Below are positions 63,079 through 64,000 of a DNA stretch of 64,000 nt, piece by piece; within the stretch, counting starts at the first letter, position 1, and each line of letters starts with the position of its first letter. Source of the DNA: Arenimonas composti TR7-09 = DSM 18010 (GTDB lineage: Bacteria > Pseudomonadota > Gammaproteobacteria > Xanthomonadales > Xanthomonadaceae); the NCBI RefSeq assembly GCF_000426365.1, contig NZ_AUFF01000003.1, positions 186,001 through 250,000 on the forward strand, written 5' to 3'. Both the position numbers and the translations under genes were made by a program. Under the pieces are notes generated by a model. It had not been told where the DNA came from and made no database searches. It saw only the letters and a program-made list of their open reading frames with translations.

Positions 63079-63627
63079 ATGCGCGAGAGACGATCCTGCA
63101 ATCCGCCTGCGGAAGCGCCCGACGCGCCCGCGCGCCGCCGCCGGCTGCTGGAAACCGCGTTCGCCGGCAATCGGCCGGAGGTGCCGGTGACCGCACTGCC
63201 GGCGCCGGCCGAGGCCCTGCTCGAGGGCTGGGGGCGCAGCGGCGGCCCGCCGCCGGACCTCGCCGCCATCGCCGCGAGCCTGCGCGGCAACGGCGACCGG
63301 GCCGATCTGCCTGCCACTTTCGCCCGCGCGGTGCTCGCGGCGGCGCTGGCCGACGTCGGCCTGGAAGCGACGCGTGCCGGCCACGACGCCGTGTTCGCCG
63401 CCCTGCGTCCCTGGATCGATCACGATCCGGACCCGGCCGAGCTCGGCGCATCGGCGAAGCAACTGGGGCTGTCCGCGAGCAGACTGGTCGCCGCCCTGCG
63501 CCGCCTGCGCCGACGCTTCCGCCAGCGCATCGACGCGACGCTCGGGCTGTGGGCGCCGACGCCGGAACAGCGGCGGGTGCTGCGGCGGCAACTGCACGAA
63601 GCGCTTGCTCGAGAGGACATGCGATGA
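63079..63627 (+). CDS. Half-sigma protein: region-4-like domain without region 2
   Basis: The 182-residue product resembles only the C-terminal half of the preceding sigma factor. 'GLEATRAGHDAVFAALRPWI' matches 'RTEATRAGKARLFAALQPFL', and 'LGLSASRLVAALRRLRRRFRQR' matches 'LGMSANHVAVAVRRLRERLRDH'. The first 90 residues are unrelated and have no region 2 helices. It may be a competitor or partner of the sigma factor, or a kinase adaptor. ATG 63079 was chosen over GTG 63055. Its stop overlaps the kinase start. Confidence 0.72.
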   Translation: MRERRSCNPPAEAPDAPARRRRLLETAFAGNRPEVPVTALPAPAEALLEGWGRSGGPPPDLAAIAASLRGNGDRADLPATFARAVLAAALADVGLEATRAGHDAVFAALRPWIDHDPDPAELGASAKQLGLSASRLVAALRRLRRRFRQRIDATLGLWAPTPEQRRVLRRQLHEALAREDMR

Positions 63628-64000
63628 ACCATCCCACGCCCGGCGACGTCACCCGCGCCCTCGCCGACTTCGCCTTCGCCTCGCAGTCGCGACCGGCCGG
63701 CGGCTCGCGGCCGCTGGCCTGGCTGTCGGCCGACGAACTGGCGATCGACCTCGACGACCCGGCACAGCGCCGCTTCGGCGACTACGAACTGGTCGCGAAG
63801 CTCGGCGCCGGCGGCATGGGCGTGGTCTACCGGGCCCGCCAGCACGGACTGGAGCGCGACGTCGCGATCAAGCTGCTCGCGGCCGGACCGTGGGCGTCGG
63901 ATGAATTCATCGCCCGCTTCCGCCGCGAGGCGCGCAGCGCCGCCCGCATGCAGCACCCGAACATCGTCGAGATCCACGAGTTCGGTGAGCGCGACGGCCT
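63624..64000 (+). CDS. Ser/Thr protein kinase, N-terminal part (cut by window end)
   Basis: About 125 residues are visible. After a 50-residue leader the kinase N-lobe begins: 'FGDYELVAKLGAGGMGVVYRA' (Gly-rich loop; in part 'LGAGGMGVVYRAR'), the ATP-site lysine in 'RDVAIKLLA', the helix C Glu in 'FRREARSAARMQHPNIVEIHEF' (in part 'RREARSAARMQHPNIV'). It is a Hanks-type kinase. It is coupled to the half-sigma gene (ATGA at 63624-63627). The catalytic and any sensor domains are beyond the window. Confidence 0.93.
   Translation, partial: MNHPTPGDVTRALADFAFASQSRPAGGSRPLAWLSADELAIDLDDPAQRRFGDYELVAKLGAGGMGVVYRARQHGLERDVAIKLLAAGPWASDEFIARFRREARSAARMQHPNIVEIHEFGERDG

Overview
The window is a chromosomal segment of a GC-rich gammaproteobacterium, most likely Xanthomonadales (Lysobacter/Luteimonas-like). 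The signs are a Rrf2-sufBCDS cluster without sufE or sufA, a GTP-type PEP carboxykinase, TPR-sulfotransferase and 2OG-oxygenase genes beside a TonB-dependent receptor, and many dispersed palindromes of the GTAGGAGCGGCTTCAGCCGC type. Taxonomy is inferred from gene content and was not searched. I saw no rRNA, tRNA, CRISPR array, prophage or intact insertion sequence.

Layout. 1-7.35 kb: end of a VIT-type transporter, then a SUF Fe-S assembly operon (regulator, sufB, an inserted lipoprotein, sufC, sufD, sufS, GNAT, Rieske protein) with a palindromic promoter. 7.4-12.7 kb (minus): an ODP/metallo-beta-lactamase protein, a three-gene lipid-linked sugar transfer operon, HutD, a degenerate REP-associated transposase and a ComEA-like protein. 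12.9-22.3 kb: M20 peptidase, two TPR proteins (Asp-hydroxylase, sulfotransferase), a 2OG oxygenase, a methyltransferase and a TonB-dependent receptor. 22.6-24.6 kb: ECF sigma, membrane partner and DUF4097 protein. 24.8-31.3 kb: pckG, a TetR regulator with a fine palindromic operator, alpha/beta hydrolase, FadE and a hotdog protein. 31.5-37.1 kb: DUF1304, formaldehyde detoxification (frmA-fghA), an MFS/ATP-ADP-like carrier and a GMC oxidoreductase. 37.2-46.6 kb: M48 protease with LemA, serine hydrolase, histone H1-like protein, gcvT-gcvH and a Fur-box-preceded ferric ABC system. 46.9-52.7 kb: NfeD/SPFH pair, PKHD hydroxylase, an FMN dehydrogenase and a sigma/membrane partner/PDZ operon. 52.8-57.9 kb: four tandem paralogues of an unrecognised envelope protein with four conserved cysteines, plus a broken fifth, interrupted by a manganese-riboswitch-controlled UPF0016 exporter. 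57.9-64 kb: diguanylate cyclase, nucleoside transporter plus PfkB kinase, and a DUF1569/sigma/half-sigma/Ser-Thr kinase module that runs off the end.

The most unusual content is (i) the four-cysteine paralogue array and its recombination scar, (ii) several families of inverted, short-period repeats (7 bp, 10 bp and REP-like), some of which supply the stop codons of neighbouring genes, and (iii) the sigma/half-sigma/kinase operon at the right edge. Genes are densely packed, with many ATGA/GTGA overlaps, so translational coupling is probably common.
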